From an uncultured Bacteroidales bacterium (GTDB taxonomy: Bacteria > Bacteroidota > Bacteroidia > Bacteroidales > WCHB1-69), in contig CAJOFJ010000014.1 of NCBI GenBank assembly GCA_905233625.1, forward strand, positions 1 through 42,604: DNA of 42,604 nt, read 5' to 3'. This document shows positions 40,638 through 42,604 of the stretch, one piece after another. The translations under genes were made by a program, and so were the position numbers. Position 1 is the stretch's first letter. Each line of letters starts with the position of its first letter. The notes under the pieces were generated by a model that worked only from the letters and a program-made list of their open reading frames with translations, searched no databases and was not told the origin of the DNA.

Positions 40638-41627
40638 CTACTTCTTCACCAGCTTCGCCGAATAGACTTTGCTACTTTGGCTCTGCACCCGCACTATATA
40701 CATGCCCGCTGGCAGATTGGCAATGTTGACCGTGTTGCCCGAGCAGTTCTCCACATTCATCACCTCTTTGCCCAACATATCCATGATACTCACCCGCTTC
40801 TCACCTTCCTGCTTCTCTGTGAAGCTAAGGGTGAACATATTATTAGCGGGATTGGGGTATAGTGAAAAGTTTTCACTCTTTGAGTCTGCAATACTCGATC
40901 CATAGTCCCTGTTGTAACAATCTTCCGGATTATCATCATGGTCATATCCTGTTTGGTAATTTGCCCCTTCGGCATTGGTGAAGCATAACAATTTTTTATT
41001 TGGAAAATCCTGATTCATGAAAAAATCATTGTTAAATCCTCTGATACTGCCTATCCCCTCTATCCAAATATCTCCAGGAGTTATATAATTCACGGTAACA
41101 TCAAGCGTCATCACTTTATGAGGAGTCCCGTCAGACAAGTGTATCAGAGAACTCCCCGTACACGTACCAATCGCCTCATTAACCATGTAAGACCAATTAT
41201 CCACATAGATTGCATAGTAGGTGACCGGATCTCCTATTGTTAGTGAAAAATCATACAGTAGGAATTCCTGTGGCGCCTCGGTTTGTCCTACTTGGTTATT
41301 GTTTCTGTAGATTATTGTACCCGCCGGCATAATGCAATACACTTTCCTGTTAACCGTGTCTTCTCTGATTGCAGTAAGATAGCGAGCTTCCGACAAGGAG
41401 AAAACAAAGTTCTGATTGGAATGTTGCTTATATATTTTCAAATATGTAACTCCGTTAATGACGGTGTCACCAGCCGAAGCATACTTGTCGTCGCTCACCG
41501 ACCACTCGCAGCTGTCGGTGAAAGGACGATATGGGGTCTGGGCGGAAATCCGGTTTGACAATACCAAAACAGTAAGTGCCAAACATACGGCATATATGGT
41601 TTTTCTAAATTGTATTCTGTTTTTCAT
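40638..41627 (-). CDS. Secreted protein with type IX secretion (T9SS) sorting domain
   Basis: A 329-residue exported protein. A signal peptide (MKNRIQFRKTIYAVCLALTV, then LVLSNRISAQ) leads to a body with no recognised domain, rich in Tyr/Asp/Asn with four late cysteines (GTCTGS, LLCFTN, EDCYNR). The last 76 residues (254-329) are a T9SS type A C-terminal domain: FSLYPNPANNMFTLSF, VSIMDMLGKEV, NIANLPAGMYIVRVQ and KLVKK. The protein would cross the outer membrane via T9SS and be surface-bound or released. No T9SS machinery is in the window. Neighbours are a Fic remnant and a small lipoprotein, so the role is open. Confidence 0.9.
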   Translation of the reverse strand: MKNRIQFRKTIYAVCLALTVLVLSNRISAQTPYRPFTDSCEWSVSDDKYASAGDTVINGVTYLKIYKQHSNQNFVFSLSEARYLTAIREDTVNRKVYCIMPAGTIIYRNNNQVGQTEAPQEFLLYDFSLTIGDPVTYYAIYVDNWSYMVNEAIGTCTGSSLIHLSDGTPHKVMTLDVTVNYITPGDIWIEGIGSIRGFNNDFFMNQDFPNKKLLCFTNAEGANYQTGYDHDDNPEDCYNRDYGSSIADSKSENFSLYPNPANNMFTLSFTEKQEGEKRVSIMDMLGKEVMNVENCSGNTVNIANLPAGMYIVRVQSQSSKVYSAKLVKK

Positions 41628-41683
41628 AGGTCTTTTTTTTATGGTTTATTGATAATCAATATTCTTCAATTGATATGCAAAAG

Positions 41684-41899
41684 TCACCATCGTCCATTGA
41701 AATAAACACATCTTCCTCCACAGTCTGATATTAAATGTCCTAAAGTAGCAATAATCGTATAACTACTTCCTTTCTCATCACTTTTCAGCAATACCGCTGT
41801 GGAATCATGAACTGTTGTTTGCACTTTACTTTCCTTATGACATGCACATAATGATAAAAACAAAAACAAATACAAACTAATAAACATTATCTTTTTCAT
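41684..41899 (-). CDS. Small lipoprotein, unknown function
   Basis: A 71-residue protein with a lipoprotein signal: MKKIMFISLYLFLFLSLCAC, lipobox LCAC with Cys20. The mature part is about 50 residues: a charged segment (HKESKVQTTVHDSTAVLLKS), a hydrophobic IIATLGHLI and a CGGRCVYFNGRW end with two cysteines that could pair. It starts 145 bases from the divergent LytTR gene. Three tandem 11-mers (41959-41991) lie in that gap and could regulate both. The tail resembles a small secreted peptide; I recognise no family. Confidence 0.65.
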   Translation of the reverse strand: MKKIMFISLYLFLFLSLCACHKESKVQTTVHDSTAVLLKSDEKGSSYTIIATLGHLISDCGGRCVYFNGRW

Positions 41900-41958
41900 A
41901 CGCTTTTTTCTACAAAGTTCTGAAAAGATTTAATGCCTTTGTGACTATTTTCGTTTTT

Positions 41959-41991
41959 ATGCCGAAATTATGCCGAAATTATGCCGACTTT
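41959..41991. promoter_or_regulatory. Three tandem 11-mers, candidate LytTR operator
   Basis: ATGCCGAAATT at 41959-41969 and 41970-41980 are identical; ATGCCGACTTT at 41981-41991 differs in the last part. The 11-base phase is one helical turn, so all three face the same side of DNA. They end 26 bases before the -7 box of the LytTR gene. Confidence 0.6.
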
Positions 41992-42016
41992 TTTTCTGCA
42001 TGTTGGTAAAAAAGTG

Positions 42017-42024
42017 TATCTTTG
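42017..42024 (+). promoter_or_regulatory. -7 promoter box for the LytTR regulator
   Basis: TATCTTTG, 19 bases before the ATG at 42044. Confidence 0.6.
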
Positions 42025-42043
42025 TCTTTTATTTGGATTCGCA

Positions 42044-42604
42044 ATGAGGAACAAAACCAAAATACAAGAATTATTCAAAATAACTTGTCACGTTATCTTT
42101 ATTACGGTTTTTTTATGGTGTTTTGGACATTTTTCTTTTCTGAGACCCGCTGCCTTCGGAGCCATCTATAAAGAATATTTCTCTGCTTCTATTGTGTTGT
42201 TAATGCTGTATATCAACTACTTGATATTTATTCCGAAATTTTACTTGAAAAGAAACTTCAGTTTATTCATTTTTCTTTCGCTCATTAGCGTTATCGCTGC
42301 CACCACATTGGAAATGGTTATGGTAGCTCCCAATATTGTGGCTTGTCTACCCTCATCGTTTAGCGAACAAGAAATTCACATTTCCATTGTTTTACATTCT
42401 TTCTTGGTAGGTTTCAGAAACATTGCTTTCCTTCTGTTTTTCTTCGTTTTAAGAATATTTGAACATGAAAGGGAAAATCTGAAAAAAGAACGGAACACAT
42501 TGGCAAAAAACAAGGGTTTCATTTGTGTTCCAAATGGGAAAGACAATATGAAAACTATCAGTATATCAGATATTTCCTATATTCTACATGAAAAAAACTA
42601 CACT
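42044..42604 (+). CDS. Membrane-anchored LytTR transcription regulator, 3' part beyond window
   Basis: The frame from ATG 42044 stays open for 187 codons to the right edge. It encodes four likely membrane helices: ITCHVIFITVFLWCFGHFSF, then SASIVLLMLYINYLIFIP, then FSLFIFLSLISVIAATTLEM, then FRNIAFLLFFFVLRIFE. A short charged coiled-coil-like linker (HERENLKKERNTLAKNK) leads into GFICVPNGKDNMKTISISDI and SYILHEKNYT, the start of a LytTR DNA-binding domain. It would sense a membrane signal and bind direct repeats, possibly the 11-mers at 41959-41991. The C-terminal domain is cut by the window edge. Confidence 0.75.
   Translation, partial: MRNKTKIQELFKITCHVIFITVFLWCFGHFSFLRPAAFGAIYKEYFSASIVLLMLYINYLIFIPKFYLKRNFSLFIFLSLISVIAATTLEMVMVAPNIVACLPSSFSEQEIHISIVLHSFLVGFRNIAFLLFFFVLRIFEHERENLKKERNTLAKNKGFICVPNGKDNMKTISISDISYILHEKNYT

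Noticed and set aside
1-42604. tRNA or rRNA genes
   Set aside because: Scanning for T-loop-like GGTTCRA motifs and rRNA signatures by eye showed none; a covariance-model search would be decisive.

Overview
The window looks like a chromosomal segment of an anaerobic or microaerophilic member of the Bacteroidota, most likely Bacteroidales. The evidence is the recurring Bacteroidetes -7 promoter box (TAnnTTTG, mostly TATTTTTG or TATCTTTG) just upstream of many starts, a type IX secretion C-terminal domain (40638-41627), a dipeptidyl peptidase IV, and a Bacteroidetes-style IleRS. Gene content is mostly housekeeping and envelope metabolism. No rRNA, tRNA, CRISPR array or prophage was seen. Both edges cut a gene: a lipoprotein on the left (1-176) and a membrane LytTR regulator on the right (42044-42604).

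Layout. 0.4-1.3 kb: a toxin/antitoxin-like pair. 1.3-7.6 kb, minus strand: a tightly packed run of nagB, an FMN-binding/4Fe-4S membrane electron carrier, a lipoprotein aldo/keto reductase with two Fe-S motifs, an iron-type alcohol dehydrogenase, a dicarboxylate/amino-acid symporter and an HD hydrolase. 7.7-8.5 kb: thyA. 9-17 kb, minus strand: a D-2-hydroxyacid dehydrogenase, xseA, a four-helix-bundle protein, a GT4 glycosyltransferase, a histidine kinase, an Omp85-like barrel and a GT39-like membrane glycosyltransferase. 17.4-20 kb: mutS. 20.3-28.1 kb, minus strand: DPP-IV, a left-handed beta-helix acetyltransferase, a pta/outer-membrane protein/LolE-like operon and a second GT39-like protein. 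28.2-30.1 kb: a CDF metal transporter and a convergent EamA transporter. 30.1-33.3 kb: hipBA, a DUF1294 protein and an AAA/DUF234 ATPase. 33.3-34.8 kb: hairpin repeats, a YjdF-like gene remnant and a REP-associated tyrosine transposase (RAYT). 34.8-39.7 kb: ileS and an epimerase fused to a treble-clef-like tail. 39.7-42.6 kb: an internally deleted Fic gene, more repeats, a T9SS cargo protein, a small lipoprotein and the LytTR regulator.

The most unusual material lies in and between genes. Intergenic regions hold many short hairpins, most with three-nucleotide loops, clustered at 8.5-9.0, 20.0-20.2, 26.1-26.25, 33.46-33.68 and 40.4-40.6 kb. One set is a 25-nt tandem array with compensatory stem changes. 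The RAYT gene next to one cluster carries a perfect 30-bp palindrome inside its reading frame. A separate heptanucleotide repeat (RTGRGNN) forms arrays at 9.0, 10.1, 11.5, 12.1 and 17.2 kb and supplies the last codons and stop of three neighbouring proteins. Other points of note are the swapped GxHH signature in IleRS, the putative exported flavin/Fe-S redox module, the core-deleted Fic gene that keeps its promoter and an operator-like repeat, and three phased 11-mers in front of the LytTR regulator. All functions are read from sequence and memory of the families; no database search was run.
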